A DNA stretch of 64,000 bases from Synechococcus sp. RSCCF101. Lineage in GTDB: Bacteria; Cyanobacteriota; Cyanobacteriia; PCC-6307; Cyanobiaceae. The translations under genes and the position numbers were made by a program. Below are positions 1 to 9,129 of this stretch, one piece after another (the first letter of the stretch is position 1; the number at the start of each line of letters is the position of its first letter). The stretch lies in the NCBI RefSeq assembly GCF_008807075.1, contig NZ_CP035632.1, positions 2,170,001 to 2,234,000 of the forward strand, given 5' to 3'. The notes below the pieces were generated by a model that worked only from the letters and a program-made list of their open reading frames with translations, was not told the origin of the DNA and did not search any database.

Positions 1-443
1 GCCTGACGCGGCGGGTGCGGCTCCAGTAGCCGGAGATCACCGGGCTCGAGCCAGCGCAGGTCGCGTTCAGCGCCATGGGCGTCCGCGAAGGCCCTGAGGC
101 GCCCCTCCTCGTCGGCATCGGCCGCCAGCAGCAGCAGGCCGGAGCGGGCGGGCAGCCGATGGCCGGCCTGCCGCAGCTCCGCGATCCATCGAGGCCACAG
201 CGCCATGGCCTCCTGGCGCAGCCGCAGGCCGCGGCCACTGCGGCGCCGGTACACCTGACCCATCAGCACACCGAGGGCGGCGGGAGAGCCCCAGGCACTG
301 GGTGCGGGGGGCGCCTGAGTGGGTCCGGTCGTCTCCGCCAGCTCGGGGTCCATCAGGGTCACGGCGCACCCCTGGCGGCTGAGCTGCCAGGCCACGGCGC
401 TGCCGACGACACCGGCGCCGACCACGATCACCTCAGGGGCCAT
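1..443 (-). CDS. FAD-dependent oxidoreductase (N-terminal part)
   Basis: The window edge cuts this gene; about 147 N-terminal codons are visible. The protein begins MAPEVIVVGAGVVGSAVAWQ, a dinucleotide-binding Rossmann start with GxGxxG, the FAD-binding signature of the DAO/glycine oxidase family. Further on it has a stretch rich in Leu and Ala (RSGLLLLAADADEEGRLRAF) typical of the substrate side of such amine or amino acid oxidases. It lies 55 bases downstream of psbQ on the same strand. The substrate (glycine, D-amino acid or another amine) cannot be told without the C-terminal half, so no gene symbol is given. Confidence 0.75.
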   Translation of the reverse strand, partial: MAPEVIVVGAGVVGSAVAWQLSRQGCAVTLMDPELAETTGPTQAPPAPSAWGSPAALGVLMGQVYRRRSGRGLRLRQEAMALWPRWIAELRQAGHRLPARSGLLLLAADADEEGRLRAFADAHGAERDLRWLEPGDLRLLEPHPPRQ

Positions 444-498
444 CTCCGGCCGATGAAGGGTTCGGCCGCTCCGGATGAGGAGCGGCGGGCAGGCCGGA

Positions 499-1065
499 TC
501 AGGCGGCCGGCAGGCCCATGGCTTCCATGGCGTCGTCGCCCTCGTCGCTCGCCTCAGTGGTGCTGTCCGCGGCGGCCCGGGCGGCGGCCTCATCGGCAGC
601 GGCCTGGATGCTGGCGATGGCCTGGGCCGGAATCACCTCGGCGTAGCTGGCGAACCCGGCGGCCACGCCGGAGTAGGCCCGATCCATGCGCATCGGCTCC
701 TGCAGGCGTGCCGCTTCATCCAGCTCGGCCATGGAGCGCTTCAGGGCGGCGGCGCGGGAGTTGGCCTCGGCCCGATCGCCCGGCAGCAGGCGCTGGTTGA
801 TGTAAAGCATCTCCCGGCCCACCTCCTGCATCGGGCCGTGGATCAGGTTGCGCGCGAAGATCCAGTTGCGCTGGGAGACCAGCGCCGCCAGCTCAGGCAG
901 ACGCTCCATCGAGGCCAGATAGCCCTCTGCCTGACGGGTGATCACCGCCATGTCCTCGGGTGGGATGCCGGGCTGGGCGGACTGGGCGCCGGAGCAGGCC
1001 ACCAGGGACACCGCCAGGGCCAGGCTGAGGCAGGCCTTGAGCAGGCGACGCAGGGTGGGGGCCAT
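499..1065 (-). CDS. psbQ: Photosystem II protein PsbQ (CyanoQ lipoprotein)
   Basis: This 188-residue protein matches the cyanobacterial PsbQ of the lumenal side of photosystem II, which stabilises the oxygen-evolving complex. It begins MAPTLRRLLKACLSL, a basic N-terminus followed by a hydrophobic stretch and the lipobox LVAC, so residue 24 is the expected lipidated cysteine. The mature part is helical and carries the family stretch RNWIFARNLIHGPMQEVG. The last 30 residues are rich in Ala, Glu and Asp, a low-complexity tail. The ATG at 1065 is chosen because it places the signal peptide at the N-terminus; the reading frame stays open further upstream but that part is not PsbQ-like. It is divergent from purU. 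Confidence 0.9.
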   Translation of the reverse strand: MAPTLRRLLKACLSLALAVSLVACSGAQSAQPGIPPEDMAVITRQAEGYLASMERLPELAALVSQRNWIFARNLIHGPMQEVGREMLYINQRLLPGDRAEANSRAAALKRSMAELDEAARLQEPMRMDRAYSGVAAGFASYAEVIPAQAIASIQAAADEAAARAAADSTTEASDEGDDAMEAMGLPAA

Positions 1066-1176
1066 CGGGGGACAGCGCAAAGACGAGGCTGGACTGTACC
1101 TGCCGCGCCCGGGCCGGCGGGCCTCGAGCGGCCGTCTCGGCACAATGCCCAGGCCACCCGCCCGGACGTCGCCGCG

Positions 1177-2031
1177 ATGAGCGTGCCCACGGCCATCCTG
1201 CAGCTGATCTGTCCCGATCGCCCCGGGCTGGTGAGCGAGCTCTCGGGCTGGGTGGCGGCCAATGGAGGCAACATCCGCCACGCCGACCACCACACCGATG
1301 CCGATGCGGGTCTGTTCCTGAGCCGCCTGGAGTGGGATCTCGACGGCTTCGGCCTGCCGCGGGAGGCGATCGCACCGGCGACGGAGGCCCTGGCCCAGCG
1401 CCTGCAGGGCCGCTCCTCCCTGCACTTCTCCGATGCCCTCAGCCGGACGGCCATCTTTGTGAGCAAGCAGAGCCACTGCCTGCTCGATCTGCTCTGGCGC
1501 ACCCGCAGCGGTGAGCTGCCGATGGAGGTGCCGCTGGTGGTCTCGAATCACCCCGATCTGCGGCAGGAGGCCGAGGCCTTCGGGAGCCGCTTCGTGCACC
1601 TGCCCGTGAGCCAGGGCAGCCGGGCTGAGGTGGAACAGCAGCAGCTGGAGCTGCTGGCCGCGGAGCGCATCGACCTGGTGGTGCTGGCCAAGTACATGCA
1701 GATCCTCTCGGCCGATTTTCTCGGCCGCTTCGGGGAGGTGATCAACATCCACCACTCCTTCCTGCCGGCCTTCAAGGGCGCCCAGCCCTATCACCGGGCC
1801 TGGGAGCGGGGGGTGAAGCTGATCGGGGCCACCGCCCACTATGTCACCGAGGACCTGGATGACGGCCCGATCATCGAGCAGACCACCGTGCACGTGAGCC
1901 ACCGCGACGAAGTGGAGGATCTGATCCGCAAGGGCCGTGACACCGAGCGACTGGCCCTGGCGCGGGCAGTGCGGCTGCATCTGCGTCGCCAGGTGATGGA
2001 GTACCGCGGGCGCACGGCCGTGTTCGACTGA
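1177..2031 (+). CDS. purU: Formyltetrahydrofolate deformylase
   Basis: PurU hydrolyses 10-formyltetrahydrofolate to formate and tetrahydrofolate, balancing one-carbon pools. The 284 residues contain an N-terminal ACT regulatory domain (residues 1 to about 85, with LICPDRPGLVSELSGW) and a C-terminal formyltransferase fold. The catalytic Asn-His pair sits in NIHHSFLPAFKG near residue 190 and the Asp in the stretch EDLDDGPIIEQ. These are the residues shared with PurN-type enzymes, and the ACT domain separates it from PurN. The frame is open far upstream of the chosen ATG, but homology starts at MSVPTAILQL. Its TGA overlaps the ATG of the next gene (TGATG), which suggests translational coupling. 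Confidence 0.93.
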   Translation: MSVPTAILQLICPDRPGLVSELSGWVAANGGNIRHADHHTDADAGLFLSRLEWDLDGFGLPREAIAPATEALAQRLQGRSSLHFSDALSRTAIFVSKQSHCLLDLLWRTRSGELPMEVPLVVSNHPDLRQEAEAFGSRFVHLPVSQGSRAEVEQQQLELLAAERIDLVVLAKYMQILSADFLGRFGEVINIHHSFLPAFKGAQPYHRAWERGVKLIGATAHYVTEDLDDGPIIEQTTVHVSHRDEVEDLIRKGRDTERLALARAVRLHLRRQVMEYRGRTAVFD

Positions 2032-3299
2032 TGCGGCTCCCGGCTCTCGCCAGTGGCCTGCCGACGGGAGCCTCCCCCCTGGGCTGGCGCTGCTTTCAGA
2101 TCGGGCTGCTGCTGCTGCCCTCCAGCGCCCTGCTGGCCAGTGCCCTGTTCGTGGTGGCGCTGGTGCTGGGCTGCCGCGGCCGCAGCCCCTGGTGGCGCGA
2201 TTCCTGCAACCGGGTGCTGTTGGTGGTGGCGACCCTGATGCTGCTGGGCACCCTCCGGGCCGATCGAGCCGATCTGGCCTGGGCCGGCCTGGCGAACTGG
2301 CTCCCCTTCTTCTGGGGCTTCTGGGGATTTCAGCCCTATGTGGCCGCGCCGCCGGCTCGGCGACGGGCGGCCCTCTGGCTGGTGGCCGGCACCGTTCCGG
2401 TGATCCTCACGGGGCTGGGCCAGATGTGGGCCGGCTGGAGAGGCCCCTGGCAACTGCTGGGCGGGCTGATCATCTGGCACATGAGTCCGGGCGGCGAACC
2501 CGAGGGCCGCCTGTCCGGCCTGTTCGACTACGCCAACATCGCCGGCTCGTGGCTGGCCCTGGTCTGGCCCCTGGCCCTGGCGGCGCTGCTGCAGCGCGGT
2601 CTGTCCCGCGGGCGGCGACTCACTGTGCTGCTGATCGCGGCCGGGCTCGTGGCGGCCCTGCTGCTCACCGACTCGCGCAACGCCTGGGGGGCTCTGCTGC
2701 TGGCCCTTCCCCTGGTGGCCGGCCCCGCCAGCTGGCTCTGGCTGCTGCCGGTGCTGCTGCTCGCGCTGCTGCCGGTGCTGGTGGCCGTGCTGCCGGGGGT
2801 GCCGAGCGGCTGGCAGGAGGCGGCCCGGGCGCTGGTGCCGGAGGGCATCTGGGGGCGCCTCAGCGATGCCAAGCACGCAGCGGAGCGGGTTCCCGCCTCC
2901 ACCCGCCTCGGTCAGTGGGGTGTGGCACTGGGCCTGATCGGGGAGCGGCCCTGGCTGGGCTGGGGTGCGGCGGCCTTCACGGTGCTCTACCCGGCGCGGA
3001 CCGGCCAGTGGCACGGCCACCCCCACAACCTGCCGATCGAGATGGCGGTGAGCTTCGGTGTTCCCGCCGCGCTGCTGCTGGTGGGGATGGTGGTTGGCCT
3101 GCTGGGGCGTTCCGCCCGTCGGGGCATGGCGGGCGGGGCCCTGTTCGAACGCGCCTGGTGGGCCGCGGCGCTGGTGCTGCTCAGCCTGCACGCCACCGAC
3201 ATCCCCCTCTACGACAGCCGCCTCAACATCGCCGGCTGGATCCTGCTGGCGGGCCTGCGCGGGCGTCAGCCGGCGGAGACGAGGGCCGGAGCCCCCTGA
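2031..3299 (+). CDS. O-antigen ligase-like polytopic membrane protein
   Basis: This 422-residue protein is almost entirely hydrophobic, with roughly ten to eleven predicted membrane spans. Features of the O-antigen ligase/Wzy_C family (PF04932) are visible: GRLSGLFDYANIAGSWLAL in the middle, TDSRNAWGALLLAL, and a large periplasmic loop before GERPWLGWG and HPHNLPIEMAVSFG. In cyanobacteria, members of this family include WaaL-type ligases, exopolysaccharide polymerases and IctB-like proteins; the sequence does not decide between them. Its start overlaps the purU stop by one base. Its last 34 bases overlap the 3' end of the convergent ClC/radical SAM ORF. Confidence 0.8.
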   Translation: MRLPALASGLPTGASPLGWRCFQIGLLLLPSSALLASALFVVALVLGCRGRSPWWRDSCNRVLLVVATLMLLGTLRADRADLAWAGLANWLPFFWGFWGFQPYVAAPPARRRAALWLVAGTVPVILTGLGQMWAGWRGPWQLLGGLIIWHMSPGGEPEGRLSGLFDYANIAGSWLALVWPLALAALLQRGLSRGRRLTVLLIAAGLVAALLLTDSRNAWGALLLALPLVAGPASWLWLLPVLLLALLPVLVAVLPGVPSGWQEAARALVPEGIWGRLSDAKHAAERVPASTRLGQWGVALGLIGERPWLGWGAAAFTVLYPARTGQWHGHPHNLPIEMAVSFGVPAALLLVGMVVGLLGRSARRGMAGGALFERAWWAAALVLLSLHATDIPLYDSRLNIAGWILLAGLRGRQPAETRAGAP

Positions 3300-6200
3300 C
3301 GGACCAGCACCGCCGGAGCCACACCGCCCCGCAGGTGCTGCCAGGGGAGCACCTGCTCCTGGTCCCAGCAGCCGTGCACCACCTCCGACCAGGCCGGCGG
3401 CGGCGGCAGGGGCGGTGAACCCGGTGCCGGGGGAGCCTCGCCGGCGCGCACGGCGGCGTGGGCCCGTTTCCAGCCCCCCTGGCTGGTGCTGTTGCCCCGC
3501 ACGGCGGCGATCACCGGGGCGAGCCGCCGGTCGCCGCGGCTGAGCAGGGCCTGCACCGCGCTCCAGCCGTAGCTTTCCGGACGCAGGGTGATGCCTTTGG
3601 GCCGGAGCCGCTTGCCCAGTCGTTTCAGCCGTTTCTCGGCCTCGGGCCGGAGGCCGTGCCACTGGAATGGGGTCTGGGCCTTGGGCACGAAACTGCTCAC
3701 CCCCAGGGTCAGTCTCAGGCCGGGGTTGGCGGCCCGCAGCTGCAGCATCAGATCCGCGGTGGCCTCCACGTCGTCCTCCTCCTCCGTCGGCAGGCCGACC
3801 ATCCCGTAGAGCTTGAGGGCGCTGAGACCCCCCTCCAGGGCATGGCGTGCCGCCGCCTGGATCTGCTCGTGCGAGAGCTTCTTGTTGATCAGCTCACGCA
3901 TCCGCTCGCTGCCGCTCTCGACCGCGATCGTGAGGGAGCGGCTGCCGCGGCGGGCCAGGATCCGGCTCAGCTCGGTCGTCACCGTGGCCGCCCGCACCGA
4001 GCTCAGGCTGACGCGCACATCCTCGAAGCGCTCCTGGTCGAGCCAGTCCATCAGCTCGGCGAAGCCCGGATGCTGGGTCACCGATGCCCCCAGCAGTCCC
4101 AGGCGACGGGTGGCTCCCAGGCCTGCTTCCACCGCCGGAATCAGGCTCCCCTCCACCGCTGGAGTGCGGAACGGCAGGGTGAGGTAGCTGGCCAGGCAGA
4201 AGCGGCAGAGTTCGGGGCAGCTGCGGACCACCTCGACCATGTGGATGGCCGGCCAGGCGGCCTCCGGCGTGATCACCATCGAGCGGCTCAGCCGTTCGCC
4301 GCGCCAGGTGCGCTTGGAGAGGCTGGCGGGCAGCTCCGGTTCCACCGGCATCACGTTTTCGAGGCTGCAGTCACGGCCGTAGCGGGGTGTGTAGAGGCCC
4401 GGCACGTAGACGCCCGGGACGCGGGCCAGGGTCCGCAGCCGCTCCGCCCGCGGCCGGCCCCGGCCGGCCTGAACGGCGTCGATGAACTCGGGCAGCAGCT
4501 CCTCGCCGTCGCCCAGTAGCACGGCATCGAAGAAGGGGGCCAGCGGTTCCGGGTTGGCCGTGAGCACGGGCCCGCCGCCGAACACCAGTGGATCGTCGTC
4601 ACCGCGTTCGCAGGCCCAGATGGGGATCCGTTGGCGCTCGAGCAGATCCAGCAGCACCGGGCCGTCCAGCTCCCAGCTCAGGGAGAGACCGAAGAGATCG
4701 CAGCGGCGCGGCAGCGGCTCGCTCCGGTCGGTGAACACCCGCCGCACATCCACATCCCGCCGCCCGGCCAGGGCCGCCCACACCACCTGAAAGCCGAGGC
4801 TCGTGATCCCGACCGAGTAGGTGCTGGGAAAGGCGAGCAGGGCCGTGAGGGCGCCGGGGTCCGGTGGGACCGGGTCAAACAGGAGGGTTTCTTGATTCAG
4901 GGTCCGCTGGCGGGGGAGGGTCTGGGGCCGGCGCAGGAGATGCTCCCACTCGCGTGGATTCTCTCCCCCGCCTGCCCGGCCGGCGGGGGAGCGGCCACCG
5001 GTCTGGATCACGGGTGGGGCCTGGCTGCGGGCCGGTGCGAATTCCAGCTCCAGCTCCATCTGGCGTTCGTAGATGGAGCGGCCGTCGAACAGCCGTGCCA
5101 CCAGGAAGCTGCCGAGGCAGCTCACCAGGATCGGCTTGAGGATCAGCAGGTCCTTGGTGAGGCCGAAGGCCAGGAACATCGCTGTGATCGGCGTGCGCGA
5201 GCAGCCCGCCACGAAGGCGCCCATCCCCGCGAACACATAGGTGGTGGGCACGTGGCCGGTGGCCGCCTCCACCCAGCCGCCGCAGGCCAGACCGATCGAT
5301 CCGCCCAGGGTGAGCATCGGCGCGAACAGACCACCCGGTGCGCCCGACCCCGCGGCCATGCCGGTGCTGAAGAACAGCAGCACGAAGATCGCCAGGGCCA
5401 TGCCGATGCCCACGTGCCCCGTGGCCACGTCGTGCTGCAGGGCCGCCTGGTTGTGGAAGTCGGAGGGAAGCAGGCCGTAGACGGCCCCCAGCACCGCGCC
5501 GCTCAGCACCATCCGCAGCACGAGCCGGTTCCCGAACCACTGGTGACCCCAGCGCTGCATCCGCAGCACGTAGCGGCAGTAGAGCTCGGCCAGCACGCCG
5601 ACCACCGGACCGAGGGCGATCAGGTACAGCAGGTCTACCGGCAGGAACTGCACCAGGGGGGAGTATTCGCGCTCCAGCTGAAAGCCCACACCGGCCTGCA
5701 GGCCGCCGGCATGGGGTCCGAGACCGGACAGTCCGAGCACATCGGCCCAGGTGTCGGCCGCGAAGGTGGTGACCAGCACCAGCAGCAGCACCACCGGGCG
5801 AGCGGAGTGCAGCAGCTCCTCGATGGCATAGACGAAGCCGCCGATCGGGGCGCTGAAGGCCGCGGCGATCCCGGCGCCGCCGCCCGCGGCCACGATCACG
5901 CGCCGGAAGGCCACCGGAGCTTTCAGGACCCGGGCCATGCTCCAGGCCACCGAGGCTCCCATCTGCACCGCCGGGCCTTCCGGCCCCAGGGGAAAGCCGC
6001 TGCCGATGGCCACGATGCCGGCCATCAGCTTCACCACCCCCACCCGCAGCCCCATGGGCACCGCCCGGTGCCGGAGGAAGTTCATCACCTGCGTGACGCC
6101 CGAGCCCGAGGCGGCGGGGGCCAGCCGCTGCACCAGCTGGCCTGAGATCAGTCCCCCGAGGGCGCCGACAGCCGGCAGCACCAGCCAGGGCGGGGCGTCC

Positions 6201-6394
6201 TGCAGCAGGCGCAGGCGCCAGGTGCCCAGCCATCCCACCCCGAAGCGGAACAACAGGGCCGTGAAGGCGGCCCCGAGCCCGGTGAGCATCAGGGCCAGAA
6301 CGACGCTGAACCAGCGCTGCTCGAGCAGGCTGCGGATGCTGCGGGCCGAGGCCCGCTGCCACTGGGGCGTTCCGCTCTGGCTCAGGCCGACCAT
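3266..6394 (-). CDS. ClC chloride channel/antiporter fused in frame to a radical SAM protein
   Basis: One uninterrupted 1042-codon frame covers two normally separate proteins. Residues 1 to about 440 are a ClC family protein: GSGVTQ, GSGFPLGPEGPAVQMG (the gating Glu of the GxEGP motif is present) and GAPGGLFAPMLTLGG. A second Glu in YAIEELLH matches the proton-path Glu of ClC exchangers, so H+/Cl- antiport is more likely than a pure channel. After a Gly/Pro/Arg-rich linker of about 60 residues comes a cyanobacterial radical SAM protein with VVRSCPELCRFCLASY, whose CxxxCxxC motif binds the 4Fe-4S cluster; its N-terminal half resembles B12-binding-type radical SAM proteins. No stop separates the parts. 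If translated separately, the enzyme could start at the in-frame GTG at 5011 (581 residues). A real fusion, a lost stop or an indel error are all possible. Confidence 0.75.
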   Translation of the reverse strand: MVGLSQSGTPQWQRASARSIRSLLEQRWFSVVLALMLTGLGAAFTALLFRFGVGWLGTWRLRLLQDAPPWLVLPAVGALGGLISGQLVQRLAPAASGSGVTQVMNFLRHRAVPMGLRVGVVKLMAGIVAIGSGFPLGPEGPAVQMGASVAWSMARVLKAPVAFRRVIVAAGGGAGIAAAFSAPIGGFVYAIEELLHSARPVVLLLVLVTTFAADTWADVLGLSGLGPHAGGLQAGVGFQLEREYSPLVQFLPVDLLYLIALGPVVGVLAELYCRYVLRMQRWGHQWFGNRLVLRMVLSGAVLGAVYGLLPSDFHNQAALQHDVATGHVGIGMALAIFVLLFFSTGMAAGSGAPGGLFAPMLTLGGSIGLACGGWVEAATGHVPTTYVFAGMGAFVAGCSRTPITAMFLAFGLTKDLLILKPILVSCLGSFLVARLFDGRSIYERQMELELEFAPARSQAPPVIQTGGRSPAGRAGGGENPREWEHLLRRPQTLPRQRTLNQETLLFDPVPPDPGALTALLAFPSTYSVGITSLGFQVVWAALAGRRDVDVRRVFTDRSEPLPRRCDLFGLSLSWELDGPVLLDLLERQRIPIWACERGDDDPLVFGGGPVLTANPEPLAPFFDAVLLGDGEELLPEFIDAVQAGRGRPRAERLRTLARVPGVYVPGLYTPRYGRDCSLENVMPVEPELPASLSKRTWRGERLSRSMVITPEAAWPAIHMVEVVRSCPELCRFCLASYLTLPFRTPAVEGSLIPAVEAGLGATRRLGLLGASVTQHPGFAELMDWLDQERFEDVRVSLSSVRAATVTTELSRILARRGSRSLTIAVESGSERMRELINKKLSHEQIQAAARHALEGGLSALKLYGMVGLPTEEEDDVEATADLMLQLRAANPGLRLTLGVSSFVPKAQTPFQWHGLRPEAEKRLKRLGKRLRPKGITLRPESYGWSAVQALLSRGDRRLAPVIAAVRGNSTSQGGWKRAHAAVRAGEAPPAPGSPPLPPPPAWSEVVHGCWDQEQVLPWQHLRGGVAPAVLVRQGAPALVSAG
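4963..4991. other. Perfect 10-bp hairpin in the ClC/radical SAM linker
   Basis: CTCCCCCGCC at 4963-4972 and GGCGGGGGAG at 4982-4991 form a perfect inverted repeat with a nine-base loop. It falls exactly between the two protein modules of the long ORF. No T-run follows on either strand, so it is not a classical intrinsic terminator. A hairpin here fits an original intergenic space. Confidence 0.55.
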
Positions 6395-6412
6395 CCGCCT
6401 CCCGTTCCTGTC

Positions 6413-9013
6413 TCAGACCTCCGCCAGCACCTCCGCCTGCTCGGCGGGGCTGACCACGCGGCCCTCCTCCTCGAAACCGCTGATCTGATCGAAGTTGAGG
6501 TAGCGGTAGAGCTCATCGGAGAGGGGATCGATCTTCGAGGCGGCGATGCTGCGGTACTCCTCCACGGTGGGGATGCGACCGAGCAGGGCGCAGACCGCCG
6601 CCAGTTCGGCGCTGCCCAGGTAGACCTGCGCACCCTTGCCGAGGCGGTTGTTGAAGTTGCGCGTGCTGGTGGAGAACACGGTGGTGTTGTCCTCCACCCG
6701 GGCCTGGTTGCCCATGCAGAGCGAGCAGCCGGGCATCTCCATGCGGCAGCCGGCCGCTTCAAAGATGGCGTAATAGCCCTCCTGCTTGAGGCGTTCCTCA
6801 TCCATGCGGGTGGGCGGGCAGACCCAGAGGCGGGTCTGGAGGGTGCCGGCACCCTCGAGCACCTTGGCCGCAGCGCGGTAGTGGCCGATGTTGGTCATGC
6901 AGGAGCCGATGAACACCTCCTGCACCGGATCGCCGGCCACCTCGCTGAGCAGCTTGACATTGTCCGGATCGTTCGGACAGGCCAGAACCGGCTCGTGCAG
7001 GCTGTCGAGGTCGATCTCCAGGATGTCGGCGTACTCGGCATCGGGATCGGCCGAGAGCAGGCTGGGCTTGGCCAGCCAGTCCTCCATGGCCCGGATCCGT
7101 CGGGCCAGGGTGCGGGCGTCCTGATAACCCCTGGCGATCATGTTGCGCATCAGGCTGACGTTGCTGCGCAGGTATTCGGACACCGTCTCCTCGGACAGAC
7201 GGATCGTGCAGCCGGCGCAGGAGCGTTCGGCCGTGGCGTCGGTGAGTTCGAAGGCCTGCTCGAGCTTGAGGTCGGGCAGCCCCTCGATCTCCATGATCCG
7301 GCCGTTGAAGACGTTGATCTTGTTGGCCTTCTCCACCGTCAGCAGGCCCCGCTGGATCGCGGTCCAGGGGATGGCGTTGACCACGTCACGCAGGGTCACG
7401 CCCGGCTGCAGCGAGCCGCTGAAGCGCACCAGCACCGATTCCGGCATGTCCAGCGGCATGGCGCCGATGGCTGCGGCGAAGGCCACCACGCCCGAGCCCC
7501 CGGGGAAGGAGATGCCCAGGGGGAAGCGGGTGTGGCTGTCACCGCCCGTGCCGACCGTGTCGGGCAGCAGCATGCGGTTGAGCCAGCTGTGGATGATGCC
7601 GTCGCCCGGCCGCAGGGCCACGCCGCCGCGCTGCTCGAAGAAATCCGGCAGCTCCTTCTGCGTCTGGATGTCGACCGGTTTCGGGTAGGCCGCCGTGTGG
7701 CAGAAGCTCTGCATCACCAGATCGGCCGAGAAGCCCAGGCAGGCCAGCTCCTTCATCTCGTCCCGCGTCATCGGGCCGGTGGTGTCCTGGCTGCCGACCG
7801 TGGTCATCACCGGTTCGCAGCTGGTGCCCGGGCGCACGCCCGCCACGCCGCAGGCGCGTCCCACCATCTTCTGGGCCAGGGTGAAGCCGCGGCCGGTGTC
7901 CTCCGGCAGACCCGGCCGCACGAACAGGGTGCTGGCGGCCAGCCCCAGGCGCTGGCGCACCCGATCCGTGAGGGCCCGGCCGATCATCAGGGGGATGCGT
8001 CCGCCGGCGCGCACCTCATCGGTGAGGGTGCTCGGCTTGAGGCTGAAGCGGGCGATGACCGTGCCGGCCCCCTCCTCGGTGGCCGCCCGCTCGATCGTGC
8101 CGGCCGCGGGTCGGATGGTGATCACATCACCGCTGCGCAGGGCCGAGACATCGCATTCGATCGGCAGGGCGCCGGAATCCTGAGCGGTGTTGAAGAAAAT
8201 CGGGGCGATCTTGCCGCCGAGGATCACACCGCCGGCCCGCTTGTTGGGCACGTGGGGGATGTCGTGGCCGATGTGCCACAGCACCGAGTTGATCGCCGAC
8301 TTGCGCGAACTGCCGGTGCCCACCACATCGCCGACGTAGGCGATCGGATGGCCCTTCTGCCGCAGGGCTTCGATGGTGGCCAGCCCGTCGGGATCGCGGG
8401 TCTCCAGCATGGCCAGGGCGTGCAGGGGGATGTCCGGCCGGGTGGTGGCATGGACCGCTGGAGAGAGGTCGTCGGTGTTGGTCTCGCCCTCCACCTTGAA
8501 CACCGTCACGGTGATCGCCTCGGCCAGCTCCGGTCGCCGGGTGAACCAGTCCGCCGCCGCCCAGGAGTCCACCACCTGCCGGGCGAACCGGTTCGTCTCC
8601 GCCAACTCGAGCACGTCGTTGAAGGCGTCGTAGACCAGCAGGGTGCGGCTCAGCCCTTCGGCCGCGGCCCCGGCGATCGCCTCGCGCGGATCCGACAGCA
8701 GCTCGATCAGGGCGGCCACGTTGTATCCCCCCACCATCGTGCCGAGCAGTTCGGTGGCCTCCACGGCGCTCACCAGCGGGGAGCTGGCGCGGCCGCCGGC
8801 CACGGCGCTCAGCCAGGTGGCCTTGACGTAGGCCGCCTCATCGACTCCGGGCGGCACCCGTTCCCGCAGCAGCTCCAGCAGCTCCTGCTCCTGGCCCGCC
8901 GGGGGGTTGTGCAGCGCTTCGGTGAGCGCCCCGGTCTGCTCCGCGTTCAGGGGCAGCGGCGGGATGCCGAGGCTCAGACGCTCGGCGGCGGCCTCGTGGT
9001 ACGAGCTGAGCAT
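6413..9013 (-). CDS. acnB: Aconitate hydratase B
   Basis: AcnB interconverts citrate and isocitrate in the tricarboxylic acid pathway, feeding 2-oxoglutarate to nitrogen assimilation. The 866 residues match the family length. The N-terminal HEAT-like and swivel domains precede the catalytic part, in the order typical of AcnB rather than AcnA. The 4Fe-4S ligands are visible as [14 protein letters not shown] and [13 protein letters not shown] near the C-terminus. The start [13 protein letters not shown] at 9013 fits the family; the frame remains open 27 codons further upstream. It is divergent from the DAHP synthase gene. Confidence 0.95.
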   Translation of the reverse strand: MLSSYHEAAAERLSLGIPPLPLNAEQTGALTEALHNPPAGQEQELLELLRERVPPGVDEAAYVKATWLSAVAGGRASSPLVSAVEATELLGTMVGGYNVAALIELLSDPREAIAGAAAEGLSRTLLVYDAFNDVLELAETNRFARQVVDSWAAADWFTRRPELAEAITVTVFKVEGETNTDDLSPAVHATTRPDIPLHALAMLETRDPDGLATIEALRQKGHPIAYVGDVVGTGSSRKSAINSVLWHIGHDIPHVPNKRAGGVILGGKIAPIFFNTAQDSGALPIECDVSALRSGDVITIRPAAGTIERAATEEGAGTVIARFSLKPSTLTDEVRAGGRIPLMIGRALTDRVRQRLGLAASTLFVRPGLPEDTGRGFTLAQKMVGRACGVAGVRPGTSCEPVMTTVGSQDTTGPMTRDEMKELACLGFSADLVMQSFCHTAAYPKPVDIQTQKELPDFFEQRGGVALRPGDGIIHSWLNRMLLPDTVGTGGDSHTRFPLGISFPGGSGVVAFAAAIGAMPLDMPESVLVRFSGSLQPGVTLRDVVNAIPWTAIQRGLLTVEKANKINVFNGRIMEIEGLPDLKLEQAFELTDATAERSCAGCTIRLSEETVSEYLRSNVSLMRNMIARGYQDARTLARRIRAMEDWLAKPSLLSADPDAEYADILEIDLDSLHEPVLACPNDPDNVKLLSEVAGDPVQEVFIGSCMTNIGHYRAAAKVLEGAGTLQTRLWVCPPTRMDEERLKQEGYYAIFEAAGCRMEMPGCSLCMGNQARVEDNTTVFSTSTRNFNNRLGKGAQVYLGSAELAAVCALLGRIPTVEEYRSIAASKIDPLSDELYRYLNFDQISGFEEEGRVVSPAEQAEVLAEV

Positions 9014-9129
9014 GGGAGAAACGCGGACGACACAAGGCTGCCCATTCTCGATCGCCCAGGCGGCAACGGCTGTGGTGGCTGCTGCCGAATCCACCCCCTT
9101 TCCTAGGCTGAGCGCACGAGACTCCTGTT

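Noticed and set aside
1839-3662. 607-codon minus-strand frame over purU and the O-antigen-ligase-like gene
   Set aside because: Antisense shadow, rich in Gln, Pro and Gly repeats typical of reversed Leu/Ala codons.
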